This document shows, in pieces, positions 42,217 through 50,223 of a stretch of 64,000 bases of DNA. Source of the stretch: Microbacterium sp. CSI-V (GTDB lineage Bacteria; Actinomycetota; Actinomycetes; Actinomycetales; Microbacteriaceae); assembly GCF_001984105.1 (NCBI RefSeq), contig NZ_MTQM01000009.1, positions 1,364,001-1,428,000 of the forward strand, written 5' to 3'. Position 1 is the stretch's first letter. Every line of letters starts with the position of its first letter. A program made the position numbers and the translations under genes. A model generated the notes under the pieces. That model did no database searches and was not told the DNA's origin. It worked only from the letters and a program-made list of their open reading frames with translations.

Positions 42217-43470
42217 ATGACGACGAACACCGCCTCCCTCCGCATCCCCGCGGCCGCCTCCTCCTCGCCGTCGAGAGACATCACGACGCCTCTCCTGCTC
42301 GTCCTCGGCCTCCTGAGCGCTGTCGCCCCGTTCGCGACCGACCTGTACCTCCCGGCCTTCCCGCAGATGACCACCGACCTGACGGCGTCCGCGACGGCCG
42401 TCCAGCTCACGCTGACCGCCTTCCTCGTCGGCGTGACCGCCGGCCAGCTCGTCTTCGGCCCGCTCTCCGACCGATTCGGTCGCGTGCCGCCCCTCGTGTT
42501 CGGAGCCGCGCTCTGCGTCGTGGCGAGCGTGGTCGCCGTCTTCGCGCCGAATGTCGGCGTCCTCATCGCCGCGCGCTTGTTCCAGGGTCTCGGCGGCGCG
42601 GCCGGCATGGTCATCGGCCGTGCCGTCATCTCCGACCTCGCCACCGGGAAGTCCGCCGCCCGCGCGTTCTCGCTCATGATGCTCGTCGGCGGCGTCGCCC
42701 CGGTCGTTGCCCCGCTCCTGGGCGGACTGCTCACCGGGCCGCTCGGCTGGCGAGGGCTCCTGGGGATCGTCCTCGGACTGTCGGTCGCGATGTTCGTCTC
42801 CGTGCTGGTGGTCGTGCGGGAGACGCACCTGCGGACGCGCCGCGACGCGCTGCGCGCCGAGCGTGCCGCCTCCGGGTCGCCCCTGCGCGCGCTGCGATCG
42901 CGGGCGTTCCTGGGCTACACGATGGTGTTCGCCTTCGGGTTCGCGGTGATGATGGCGTACATCTCGGCATCCCCGTTCGTGTACCAGAACATGCTCGGGC
43001 TCGACACCGTCGGCTACGGGCTCCTGTTCGGCCTGAACGCGCTCGCGCTCATGGCCGTGAGCGTGCTGTCGTCCAAGCTCACCGCGACCCGGTCGGTCGA
43101 AAGCGTGCTGACGCTCGGGCTCGCGCTCGTGACGGCCTCGACGATCGCGTTCGCCATCCTCGTCTTCTCGGGCGCGCCCGCGTTGTGGCTCGCGGTTCCG
43201 CTGCTCACGGCGATCGGGTCGCTCGGCCTGGTGTTCGGCAACGCGACCGCGTTGGCTCTCGGCGCGGTCCCCCAGGTCGCCGGGAGCGCCTCGGCGGTGC
43301 TCGGCGCCCTGCAGTTCGGACTCGCCGCCCTGGTCTCCCCGCTCGTGGGCGTCGGCGGCGAGGACACCGCGGCGCCCTTGGCGATCGTCATGGTCGCGGC
43401 AGCCGTCGTCGCCGTCGTCGCCCTTGCGATCACCCGGGGACGCTCGACCCGCGTCACGCGCGCGCACTAG
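42217..43470 (+). CDS. Bcr/CflA-type multidrug efflux MFS transporter
   Basis: 417-residue twelve-helix major facilitator. An N-terminal soluble tail of about 20 residues is followed by 'SAVAPFATDLYLPAFPQM', the TM1 motif of the Bcr/CflA drug:proton group, and 'GQLVFGPLSDRFGRVPPL', the MFS signature between TM2 and TM3. The loop after TM6 is Arg-rich. Likely exports a drug or phenolic compound sensed by the divergent MarR protein. No ribosome-binding site at normal spacing; see the operator entry. Confidence 0.87.
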   Translation: MTTNTASLRIPAAASSSPSRDITTPLLLVLGLLSAVAPFATDLYLPAFPQMTTDLTASATAVQLTLTAFLVGVTAGQLVFGPLSDRFGRVPPLVFGAALCVVASVVAVFAPNVGVLIAARLFQGLGGAAGMVIGRAVISDLATGKSAARAFSLMMLVGGVAPVVAPLLGGLLTGPLGWRGLLGIVLGLSVAMFVSVLVVVRETHLRTRRDALRAERAASGSPLRALRSRAFLGYTMVFAFGFAVMMAYISASPFVYQNMLGLDTVGYGLLFGLNALALMAVSVLSSKLTATRSVESVLTLGLALVTASTIAFAILVFSGAPALWLAVPLLTAIGSLGLVFGNATALALGAVPQVAGSASAVLGALQFGLAALVSPLVGVGGEDTAAPLAIVMVAAAVVAVVALAITRGRSTRVTRAH

Positions 43471-43488
43471 CCGCGGCGCGGCCGGGCG

Positions 43489-44406
43489 TCACCCGAGTTC
43501 GGGGGCGATCGCGAGGCGCGTCCCCCACGGGTCGGTGAGGCGCAGGGTGCGACCGTCGTCGGCCGCGGCGATGCCGTGGTCGCGCACGCGTTCGGCGAAC
43601 GCCTCGACGTCGTCGCGGGTGGGCACGAGGATGCGCACGTCGCCGAGCCCCAGGGTCGCGGCGCGGGGCCCGGCGCCGGCGCTGTGCCACGTGTTCATGC
43701 CGAGGTGATGGTGATACCCGCCGGCGGAGAGGAACAGCGCCGAACCCAGGTCCGCGGTCACGTCGAACCCGAGGATGCCCTGGTAGAAGCGGCGCGCCGT
43801 GGGGATGTCGCCCACCTGGAGGTGCACGTGTCCGATGGCGGCGGTGACATCCGTCCCGTCCTCTCCGGCCTCGGGGTCGTACCAGCGCTGGAGGAACTGG
43901 TTCGGGTCGAGGAACTCCGCCCCCATCTGCACCCGGCCGTCGGCGTGGACCGTCCACTCGTCGCGCGGGCGATCGCGGTAGAGCTCGAGTCCGTTGCCCT
44001 CGGGATCGTGGAAGTAGAACGCCTCACTGACGAGGTGGTCGGCGGAGCCTTCGTACAACTGCCCGGCGTGCTGGGCCATGGATGCCAGGGCGGAAGCGAG
44101 CCGCGCCTGATCCTGGAACACGATGGCGGTGTGGTAGAGCCCCGCGCCGCGACTGTCGCGGCCCGGCAGGTCCTTCTCCTGCCGCAGCACGATCGACGCG
44201 AGACCGCCGCGCCCGAGGGTCGCGGTGGCTCCGGTCTGGTCGAGGACGTCGAGCGTCACCGCGCGCCGGTAGAAGTCGGTCATCGCGTCGAGGTCGCTGA
44301 CGAGCAGCTCGACGGTGTCCATGCGCGTGCCGTCCGGCGCCGCGCCGGGAGTCGGCACGGCCGGCGCGCTCCACGACGGGGCTGAGTGTGTCGATGCCTG
44401 ATCCAC
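43489..44406 (-). CDS. VOC family ring-cleavage-type dioxygenase (catechol 2,3-dioxygenase-like)
   Basis: 305-residue protein with two vicinal-oxygen-chelate domains. The first begins 'VELLVSDLDAMTDFYRRAVTL' with 'GLYHTAIVFQD' (His ligand) and 'FYFHDPEGNGLELYRDRP' (Glu ligand). The second begins 'AIGHVHLQVGDIPTARRFYQGILGFDV' and ends 'LTDPWGTRLAIAP'. This is the CatE/YfiE-type extradiol dioxygenase layout of Firmicutes and Actinobacteria, linked to quinone or catechol detoxification. GTG 44406 follows GGGAG; divergent from a MarR gene that probably controls it. Confidence 0.82.
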   Translation of the reverse strand: MDQASTHSAPSWSAPAVPTPGAAPDGTRMDTVELLVSDLDAMTDFYRRAVTLDVLDQTGATATLGRGGLASIVLRQEKDLPGRDSRGAGLYHTAIVFQDQARLASALASMAQHAGQLYEGSADHLVSEAFYFHDPEGNGLELYRDRPRDEWTVHADGRVQMGAEFLDPNQFLQRWYDPEAGEDGTDVTAAIGHVHLQVGDIPTARRFYQGILGFDVTADLGSALFLSAGGYHHHLGMNTWHSAGAGPRAATLGLGDVRILVPTRDDVEAFAERVRDHGIAAADDGRTLRLTDPWGTRLAIAPELG

Positions 44407-44448
44407 GAGGAGCTCCCTGTGTCCGTGTCGTCGCAACCGCTCGGGAGA

Positions 44449-44468
44449 TTGGTTGTCGCTACAACTAA
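44449..44468. promoter_or_regulatory. MarR operator between VOC dioxygenase and marR
   Basis: GTTGT-CGCT-ACAAC is a perfect 5-bp-arm palindrome extended on both sides by TT/AA across one mismatch (44449-44468). It is centred in the 76-base divergent gap, overlapping promoter positions of both genes; AGGATGG at 44472-44478 is the ribosome-binding site of the marR gene. Confidence 0.65.
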
Positions 44469-44482
44469 CTTAGGATGGACGC

Positions 44483-44968
44483 GTGGTATTCCAGGCACCC
44501 CGAATGACCCCCGAAGAGTCGGCGGCGTGGGTGGGGCTGGTCACCGTCAGCCAGCTCCTGCCGGCCGCGCTCGACGCACAGCTCCAGCGCGACTCGCGAC
44601 TGACCCACTTCGAGTTCACCGTGCTCACGGTGCTCCGGTTCGCTCCCGAGCAGACGCTCCGCATGTCCGCGCTCGCCGCGGAGACGGCATCCACCCTCCC
44701 CCGCCTCTCGCACGTGTGCGCGCGGTTGGAGAAGCGCGGACTCGTCGAGCGGTTCGCCTCCGCGGAGGATCGGCGCGCGACCGATGTCCGCCTCACCGCG
44801 GACGGCCGCCGCGACCTCATCCGCGCGACCCCGCGGCACATCGAGACGGCGCGACGACTCGTCGTCGATGCCCTCACTCCGGCGCAGCTCGACGCGCTCG
44901 CCGAGATCACGGCGGTCATCCGGGGACGGCTCGAGGGCGGCTCCGAGTCGGCCACCGAGGCTCACTGA
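44483..44968 (+). CDS. MarR family transcriptional regulator
   Basis: 161-residue MarR protein. 'FEFTVLTVLRFAPEQTLRMSALAAETASTLPRLSHVCARLEKRGLVERFASAEDRRATDVRLTADG' in outline is a canonical MarR winged helix with D-R at the wing. GTG 44483 follows AGGATGG; ATG 44504 is an alternative. Divergent from the dioxygenase, with an operator palindrome between them. Likely derepressed by the aromatic or quinone substrate of that enzyme (inference). Confidence 0.87.
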   Translation: MVFQAPRMTPEESAAWVGLVTVSQLLPAALDAQLQRDSRLTHFEFTVLTVLRFAPEQTLRMSALAAETASTLPRLSHVCARLEKRGLVERFASAEDRRATDVRLTADGRRDLIRATPRHIETARRLVVDALTPAQLDALAEITAVIRGRLEGGSESATEAH

Positions 44969-44980
44969 CGCGTCGGGCAC

Positions 44981-45058
44981 TCAGATCGCGCGCATGCGGT
45001 TGTTCCGCGCGTCGTGGGTCAGCTCCGCGAGTCCCGTGATCTCGTCGATGCCTGGACG
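44981..45058 (-). pseudogene. Possible C-terminal remnant of an unknown gene
   Basis: On the minus strand a 25-codon tail reads ...GIDEITGLAELTHDARNNRMRAI then stop, with the GC-rich third positions and residue mix of real coding DNA here. Upstream of it the frame quickly becomes low-complexity and no ribosome-binding site is seen (an ATG at 45091 is the nearest start). It lies in the 235-base gap between marR and the AMP ligase. Most likely a decayed end of a lost gene; could be a very small peptide. Confidence 0.3.
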
Positions 45059-45201
45059 CGACCGAGGCGTTCCTGCGCCACCTCGCCACATGACGACGCG
45101 CGTCGCGCCGGTTCTCGTGGATGCTCCCCGGAGGGTAGGAACGAGACATGGATGCCGCGATCGCCACCGGGGGACGCGCACGAGCACGCGCGTCGCGCCC
45201 C

Positions 45202-46662
45202 TCAGCGGTCGCTCGTCAGCGCGTCGTCCCCGCCGCCACCGATGCGCGCGGCGAGCGCCGACCGCCGCACCTTCCCCGCGGCGTTCCGTAACGGCGTCGG
45301 CCACAGGTGGAGGGCGACGGGCGCCCGCCGGCCGAGCCCGGCCCGAGCCTCCGCCAGGACGAGCGGAAGGGCTTCCGCGTCGGAGAGGCGGACCGCGGCG
45401 TGCACGACCTGCCCCAGGTCGTCGTCGGGAACGCCGAACGCCACGGCTTCCTCCACCGCGGGGTGGGCCTCCAGCGCGGCCTCGACCAGGGCGGGAGCGA
45501 TCTTGTCGCCGCCGCGGTTGATGATGTCGTCCGCCCGGTCGTGCAGGAACAGATAGCCGTCGGCATCCACGTGTCCGATGTCGCCCAGCGTGTCCCACCC
45601 GTCGTCGTCACGGCGTGATGACGCGCCCACGTACGAGTACGCCGCCGCGTCGCCCCGTCGCATCCACACCAGACCGCTCTCGCCGGCGGAGACGTCGGTG
45701 CCATCCTCGGTGCGGACGCGGATCTCCGTTCCTGCGATGGGTCGCCCCACGCTCCTCGGGCGCTCCCGCCATTCCGTGCCGGTGATGCGGGTGAGGCCGT
45801 TGGACTCGCTGCCGGCGTACACCTCGTCGACGCGCTCGGGCCCGATCCAGTCGAGGAACGCGCTCTTGAGGGCCGGGGCGCACGGCGCGCCCATATGCAG
45901 CACGCTCTCGATGCTCGCGACCCGCTCGACCGCGCGCACCTCGGGTGGGAGGCGCAACAACCGTGCCATCATCGACGGTACGAGCAGTCCCCACGTGGCT
46001 CGATTCGCCTCGACCGCGTCGATCCAGCGAGCCGCGTCGAAGCGGTCGAGGATCACCAGGCGATGCTGCGTGAGCAGACCGCGGAACGCGTACGTGAAGA
46101 CCGCGGAATGCCAGAGCGGCCCGGCGACGATCTGCGTCGCCCTCCGGGGCAGGAACTCGGCGACGGGTCGCGACGGGTCGAGGGTCGCGGGTGCTGCCGC
46201 GCGCACGATCTTCGGTCGCCCCGTCGATCCCGAGCTCGCCGGCGCCTTCCAACACGACGCCGCCAGGTCGGGAAGCGGGCCGGTCCGCGCGGGCAGGCGC
46301 AGATCGGGAAGCCAGACGACGCGATCCGACGAGGGCTGCGCGCCGATCGCGGTGGCCGGGCGAGCGAGCGACTCGAGCTCGGCCCGCTCCGACGGAGTGA
46401 GGTCGCTCGACAGCGGCTGCGGGGTGGCCCCCGCCCGCCAGATCCCGAAGCAGGCCGTCACCATGTCGCGGCCGTTCGGGAGCGACACCGATACGAGGTC
46501 GTCCTGCCGGACACCGCGGTCGACGAGCGTGTGCGCGAGCGTCGACGCAGCGGCATCCAACTCCCCCGCCGTCATCGTTCCTTCCGCATCGACGACGATC
46601 GGCTCGTCGGGGTCGGCCGCGGCCCGGGCGGCGAGGATCGCCGAGAAGGTGCGCGTCGGCAT
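45202..46662 (-). CDS. AMP-dependent synthetase/ligase in the Nit1C cluster
   Basis: 486-residue ANL-superfamily ligase. P-loop 'ASSGSTGRPKIV', A5-type 'VYAGSESNGLTRITG', and A8/A10 region 'GYLFLHDRADDIINRGGDKIAPALVE' ending 'NAAGKVRRSAL', where the conserved C-terminal Lys of ANL enzymes is in 'AAGKVRR'. It adenylates a carboxylic acid of unknown identity. ATG 46662 overlaps the glycosyltransferase stop as TGATG, so it is the last gene of the nine-gene minus-strand operon. An acyl ligase is a known but not universal companion of this cluster. Confidence 0.82.
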   Translation of the reverse strand: MPTRTFSAILAARAAADPDEPIVVDAEGTMTAGELDAAASTLAHTLVDRGVRQDDLVSVSLPNGRDMVTACFGIWRAGATPQPLSSDLTPSERAELESLARPATAIGAQPSSDRVVWLPDLRLPARTGPLPDLAASCWKAPASSGSTGRPKIVRAAAPATLDPSRPVAEFLPRRATQIVAGPLWHSAVFTYAFRGLLTQHRLVILDRFDAARWIDAVEANRATWGLLVPSMMARLLRLPPEVRAVERVASIESVLHMGAPCAPALKSAFLDWIGPERVDEVYAGSESNGLTRITGTEWRERPRSVGRPIAGTEIRVRTEDGTDVSAGESGLVWMRRGDAAAYSYVGASSRRDDDGWDTLGDIGHVDADGYLFLHDRADDIINRGGDKIAPALVEAALEAHPAVEEAVAFGVPDDDLGQVVHAAVRLSDAEALPLVLAEARAGLGRRAPVALHLWPTPLRNAAGKVRRSALAARIGGGGDDALTSDR

Positions 46663-47768
46663 CAGGGGCCGCCGATCGGCAGGCGCGCGTAGAACTCCTC
46701 GTGCGCGCGCGCGGCGCGGTCCCACGTGTGCGCGCGGGCGAGGGCGACCCCCGCCGGGGTGTCCGTCGGGGCGCCACCGCCGAGGAGCGCGTCGAACCGC
46801 TCGGCGATCTCCGTCGGGGTCGAGGCGTAGAGCACGGTGTCGCCGAACACCTCGCGGATCACCGGCAGATCGCGCGCCACGACGGGGACGGATGCCGCGA
46901 GAGCCTCCATCGCGGCGAGACCGAAGCCCTCCTTCGTCGAAACGAACGCCAGGGCGCGGGCCGCGGCGACGAGGGAGGGCAGGGCGTCGTCGTCGACGGG
47001 TCCCAGGACCGCGGGCTCGATGCCGAGCTCCGCTGCCCGCGTCTCGAACCGCGCGCGGTAGTCGCGGTAGTCGAAGAGCGTCTCCCCGCCCCCGAACACC
47101 AGCCGGACGTCGGGGCGCGTGGTCCGCACCGCGGCGTAGGCCTCGAGCAGGTCGATCGAGCCCTTGCGCGGTTCGATGCCCCCGAGTGCAAGGATGTAGT
47201 CGCCGAGCTGCGACGCCCACCGCGCGCGTCCCGCATCCCCGTCGACGCCGGCAGCGGCGCCGAAGCGCTCGGCATCCACCCCGTTCGCGATGACCGCGGG
47301 ACGCACGCCGTAGTCGCGCTCCACCTCCCGCGCGACCGCGTGCGAGACGCACAGGCGAGCCACCGGCTCGATCACGGCGCGGTCATGGCAGGCGACGAGT
47401 TGCGGGGTCGTGAACGCGTCGAGGTGATGGATCGTCCGGACGACCGGGATGCCACGGCGCAGCGCCGCGTTCGCCGAGATGCAGTCCTGCGCGTGGACGA
47501 CGTCCGCCGCGGTGTCGAGGGCGGCGGCCAGGAGCTCGATCGACCGTTCGATGCGCTCGCCCACGCCCTCGCCGTCACGCGGAGGAAACGGCACCACGCG
47601 AACGTGCACCCGCGGGTCGACCGGACGGAAGAACGCCGCGTCGTCGCCGCGCCCGAGCGTCCACACCTCGACGTCGTGGCCACGCGCGGCGAGCGCCTCG
47701 GCGAGCGCCAGGGTGTGCACGACCCCGCCGCGGGGTTTGGTGGAGTAGGTCAGCTGCGCGATGCGCAT
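46662..47768 (-). CDS. MSMEG_0565-family glycosyltransferase (GT4)
   Basis: 368-residue GT-B glycosyltransferase. It begins 'MRIAQLTYSTKPRGGVVHTL', the near-invariant N-terminus of the MSMEG_0565 family, followed by Rossmann segments. The donor-binding 'EGFGLAAMEALA' has the E-x7-E motif near residue 285. It transfers a sugar from an NDP-sugar to an unknown acceptor. The family occurs almost only in Nit1C-type clusters, which suggests the cluster makes or modifies a glycosylated small molecule. Lies 28 bases after the degenerate nitrilase. Confidence 0.88.
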   Translation of the reverse strand: MRIAQLTYSTKPRGGVVHTLALAEALAARGHDVEVWTLGRGDDAAFFRPVDPRVHVRVVPFPPRDGEGVGERIERSIELLAAALDTAADVVHAQDCISANAALRRGIPVVRTIHHLDAFTTPQLVACHDRAVIEPVARLCVSHAVAREVERDYGVRPAVIANGVDAERFGAAAGVDGDAGRARWASQLGDYILALGGIEPRKGSIDLLEAYAAVRTTRPDVRLVFGGGETLFDYRDYRARFETRAAELGIEPAVLGPVDDDALPSLVAAARALAFVSTKEGFGLAAMEALAASVPVVARDLPVIREVFGDTVLYASTPTEIAERFDALLGGGAPTDTPAGVALARAHTWDRAARAHEEFYARLPIGGP

Positions 47769-47796
47769 GATCGTCCTTTCCGCGGCTGCGGGCGGT

Positions 47797-48654
47797 CTAC
47801 GCCGGTGCGGTCAGCCGGTAGGCGTGCTCGGCACGCTGGGCGAGGTGGTTGAGCGAGCGTCGCGCGCGGGCGACGTCGGCGGAGACGTCGGCCTCGGCGA
47901 CGGCGAGGCCGCCTTTCGCCCAGGTCTTGGCGACGATCTCGCCCGCGGGGTCGACGACCTTCGCCTGGCCGAGGAACCGCAGTCCGCCGAGGACGCCCGT
48001 CTGATTCGACGACACCAGGTAGACCTGGTTCTCGGCGGCGCGCGCGCAGTCGTACAGGTCGAACAGGTGCGCCTGGCGGTCGTTGCGGATGCGGTCGGAG
48101 CGATCGGTGACGCTGGCCGGCCACGCGCTCAGGCACGCGATGATCTCCGCGCCGTCCAGCGCCACCGACCTCGCCGCCTCGGGGAAGGTCTTGTCGAAGT
48201 CGATGAGCATGCCGATGCGTCCGACCGGGGTGTCGAACGCGCGGAACTCCTCGCCCGCGGCGTACACGTCGGATTCCCCCAGCGGCAGGTGCACCTTGCG
48301 ATGCACGCCGAGCACGCCGTCCCCGGTGACGCACACCGCGGTGTTGTAACGCCGCTCCCGACCGTTCTCGACCGCGCGTTCGGCGATCCCGAAGCACACC
48401 GTCATATCGCCGGCCAGGGCGATGATCGCCGCCGTCTCGGGCCCGTCGATCTCGACCGAGTGCGGGATGCCGTCGCCTTCCTCCACCGGGTGGTGGAGGT
48501 CGAGCAGGTAGCCGCCGATCGTGGCATCCGGGAGCACGAGCAGGTCGACCCCGCGCCCGCGGGCGTCCTCGACGATGCCGGGGAGTTTGGCGAGCGTGCG
48601 TTCGACGTCGCGACCGAAATGGGCCGCCACCGCAGCCATCGTGACGGATGCCAT
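47797..48654 (-). CDS. Nitrilase-superfamily protein lacking catalytic Glu and Cys
   Basis: 285-residue carbon-nitrogen hydrolase homologue, clearly a paralogue of NitC in the same operon (shared 'IGGYL', 'RKVH.PLGE', 'FDTPVGR.GM', 'FPEAAR', 'LRF.G.AKVVDP'). Nitrilases need Glu-Lys-Cys: here the Glu position is Asp43 ('LPDATIGGY'), Lys120 is kept ('HRKVHLP'), Glu127 is kept ('LGES'), but the nucleophile Cys is Asp152 ('LIDFDK'). It is full length with no frameshift, so it is a maintained protein, probably a non-hydrolytic binding partner, carrier or regulator. Hydrolytic activity by the usual thiol mechanism is not expected. Confidence 0.87.
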   Translation of the reverse strand: MASVTMAAVAAHFGRDVERTLAKLPGIVEDARGRGVDLLVLPDATIGGYLLDLHHPVEEGDGIPHSVEIDGPETAAIIALAGDMTVCFGIAERAVENGRERRYNTAVCVTGDGVLGVHRKVHLPLGESDVYAAGEEFRAFDTPVGRIGMLIDFDKTFPEAARSVALDGAEIIACLSAWPASVTDRSDRIRNDRQAHLFDLYDCARAAENQVYLVSSNQTGVLGGLRFLGQAKVVDPAGEIVAKTWAKGGLAVAEADVSADVARARRSLNHLAQRAEHAYRLTAPA

Positions 48655-48678
48655 TCCCCGAGAGTACGCGGTAGCCGC

Positions 48679-49935
48679 TCAGCGCACCGCGAGGACGTCC
48701 CGCGACGCCGCGACGATCGAGGCGGCGACATGTTCGGCATCCCGGGCGATCGCGTGGAAGCGACCCGACCCCCACGTGTGCAGCCAGGGCAGCCCGACGA
48801 ACGAGAATCCCGACACCGCAGTGATCCCCCGCTCGTGCAGGGGGTGGCCGCTCACGTCGAGCACGCCGAGGTCGCCGAGCCACGACCAGTCCGCGCGGAA
48901 GCCGATCGCCCAGACGACGGCGTCGACGTCGTCGAGGTCGAGCGTCGTCGGACCCCCGTCGGGCGCCCACACCGGTCGGTAGCGCTCCTCGGTCGGGGCG
49001 TCGATCCCCTGGCGGGCGATGTAGGCGTCGATGTCGTTCTTGATCGACTCGGCCACCGAGTCGGCGTGGTCGAGGTTGGCCGCCAGCGTTTCGTCGAAGG
49101 CGAGAGTGCCGTCGGTGATGCCGATCGCCCGCCCGTGGAGGCCCATCCCCTGCGCCGCGAACAGACGCAGGTCGATGTCGCGCCCCCCGTCGCGGCCGGT
49201 GACGTAGTGATTGGTCGCGGCGCGTTTCGCCGCGGCCTGCGCACCCGCCGGTACGTCGTAGACGCCCATGTCGGCGAGCCACGTCATGCAGTCGCGTCCT
49301 CGGTAGAACCGCGCCACGCGCGGGGCGCGCCCCACGGCGAGATGCACGCGGCGCCCCTCGAGGTGGAGGTCCTCGGCGATCTGCGTCCCCGACTGCCCGG
49401 TGCCCACCACGAGCACCGTGCCCGGCAGTTGCCCGGCGTTGCGGTAGTGGTGGGAGTGCATCTGCACGATCCGATCGGGCAGAGCGCCGGCCCACGACGG
49501 GGTGATCGGCCGGTGGTATCCCCCGGTCGCCGAGGTCACGGCGTCGGCGGTGATCTCCCCCACGCTGGTCTGCACGACGAAGACCCCGTCGTCGCGGCGG
49601 TCCACCCGCCGCACCTCCACGCCCTCGGCGAGGGGCGTGTCGAAGCTGTCGGCGTAGCCGCGCACCCAGGCGTAGACCTCGTCGCGGGTCATGAACCCGT
49701 CGGGGTCGGGACCGTCGTACGCGTAGCCGGGGAGGCGGCAGTGCCAGTTGGGGGTCACGAGGGTGAAGTTGTCCCAGCGGCCGTCGCGCCATTCGTGCGC
49801 CGCCGACTCCCGTTCGATGACCACGTGCTCCACGCCCGCCTGCACGAGATGCCAGCTGACCGAGAGGCCGGCCTGCCCGCCGCCCACGATGACGGCGGGA
49901 TAGTGGTCTCCTGCCCGGAGCTCGACGGGGATCAC
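48679..49935 (-). CDS. nitH: MSMEG_0569-family flavin-dependent oxidoreductase
   Basis: 418-residue flavoprotein monooxygenase-like protein. FAD motif 'VGGGQAGLS' near residue 15 with 'VIERE' after it, second dinucleotide motif 'VGTGQSGTQ' near residue 173, and C-terminal 'WAIGFRADWSW...WLHTWGSGRFHAIARDAEHVA' typical of the MSMEG_0569 family of the nitrogen-starvation cluster. Probably N- or C-oxygenates a cluster intermediate using NAD(P)H and O2. GTG 49935 overlaps the MSMEG_0570 stop as GTGA. I match it to NitH of Nit1C by family, not by experiment. Confidence 0.85.
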   Translation of the reverse strand: MIPVELRAGDHYPAVIVGGGQAGLSVSWHLVQAGVEHVVIERESAAHEWRDGRWDNFTLVTPNWHCRLPGYAYDGPDPDGFMTRDEVYAWVRGYADSFDTPLAEGVEVRRVDRRDDGVFVVQTSVGEITADAVTSATGGYHRPITPSWAGALPDRIVQMHSHHYRNAGQLPGTVLVVGTGQSGTQIAEDLHLEGRRVHLAVGRAPRVARFYRGRDCMTWLADMGVYDVPAGAQAAAKRAATNHYVTGRDGGRDIDLRLFAAQGMGLHGRAIGITDGTLAFDETLAANLDHADSVAESIKNDIDAYIARQGIDAPTEERYRPVWAPDGGPTTLDLDDVDAVVWAIGFRADWSWLGDLGVLDVSGHPLHERGITAVSGFSFVGLPWLHTWGSGRFHAIARDAEHVAASIVAASRDVLAVR

Positions 49936-50222
49936 GACGCCACCTCCGGAAGCGGCGGTTCCATGCGGAGCACCGTGACCTCGCCGGCGCCGTAGGCGGC
50001 CGCCGTCCGGACGATCTCGTCGCGCGAGGCCATCGCCGATGTGCACGCGAAGCCGTACGCGGCGCGCACGCGTTCGCCCGCGGCATCCAGGGCTTCGCTC
50101 GAGCGCGCGACGAAGTCGACCACGCCGTAGCTCTCCCCCGTCGAGAGGTAGTCGTGCATCACCAGGCTCGGTGAGTAGTGCGACGACTCGGCACCGTCGG
50201 GCCAGCGGACGGCGAAGCGCAT
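49932..50222 (-). CDS. nitG: MSMEG_0570-family nitrogen starvation response protein
   Basis: 96-residue small protein. 'MRFAVRWPDGAESSHYSPSLVMHDYL' and 'DFVARSSEALDAAGERVRAAYGFACTSA' are characteristic of the MSMEG_0570 family, whose function is unknown but which is confined to this cluster. ATG 50222 begins one base after the nitC stop, and its own stop overlaps the oxidoreductase start, so it is tightly embedded in the operon. It has one Cys and no membrane segment. Confidence 0.85.
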   Translation of the reverse strand: MRFAVRWPDGAESSHYSPSLVMHDYLSTGESYGVVDFVARSSEALDAAGERVRAAYGFACTSAMASRDEIVRTAAAYGAGEVTVLRMEPPLPEVAS

Positions 50223-50223
50223 C

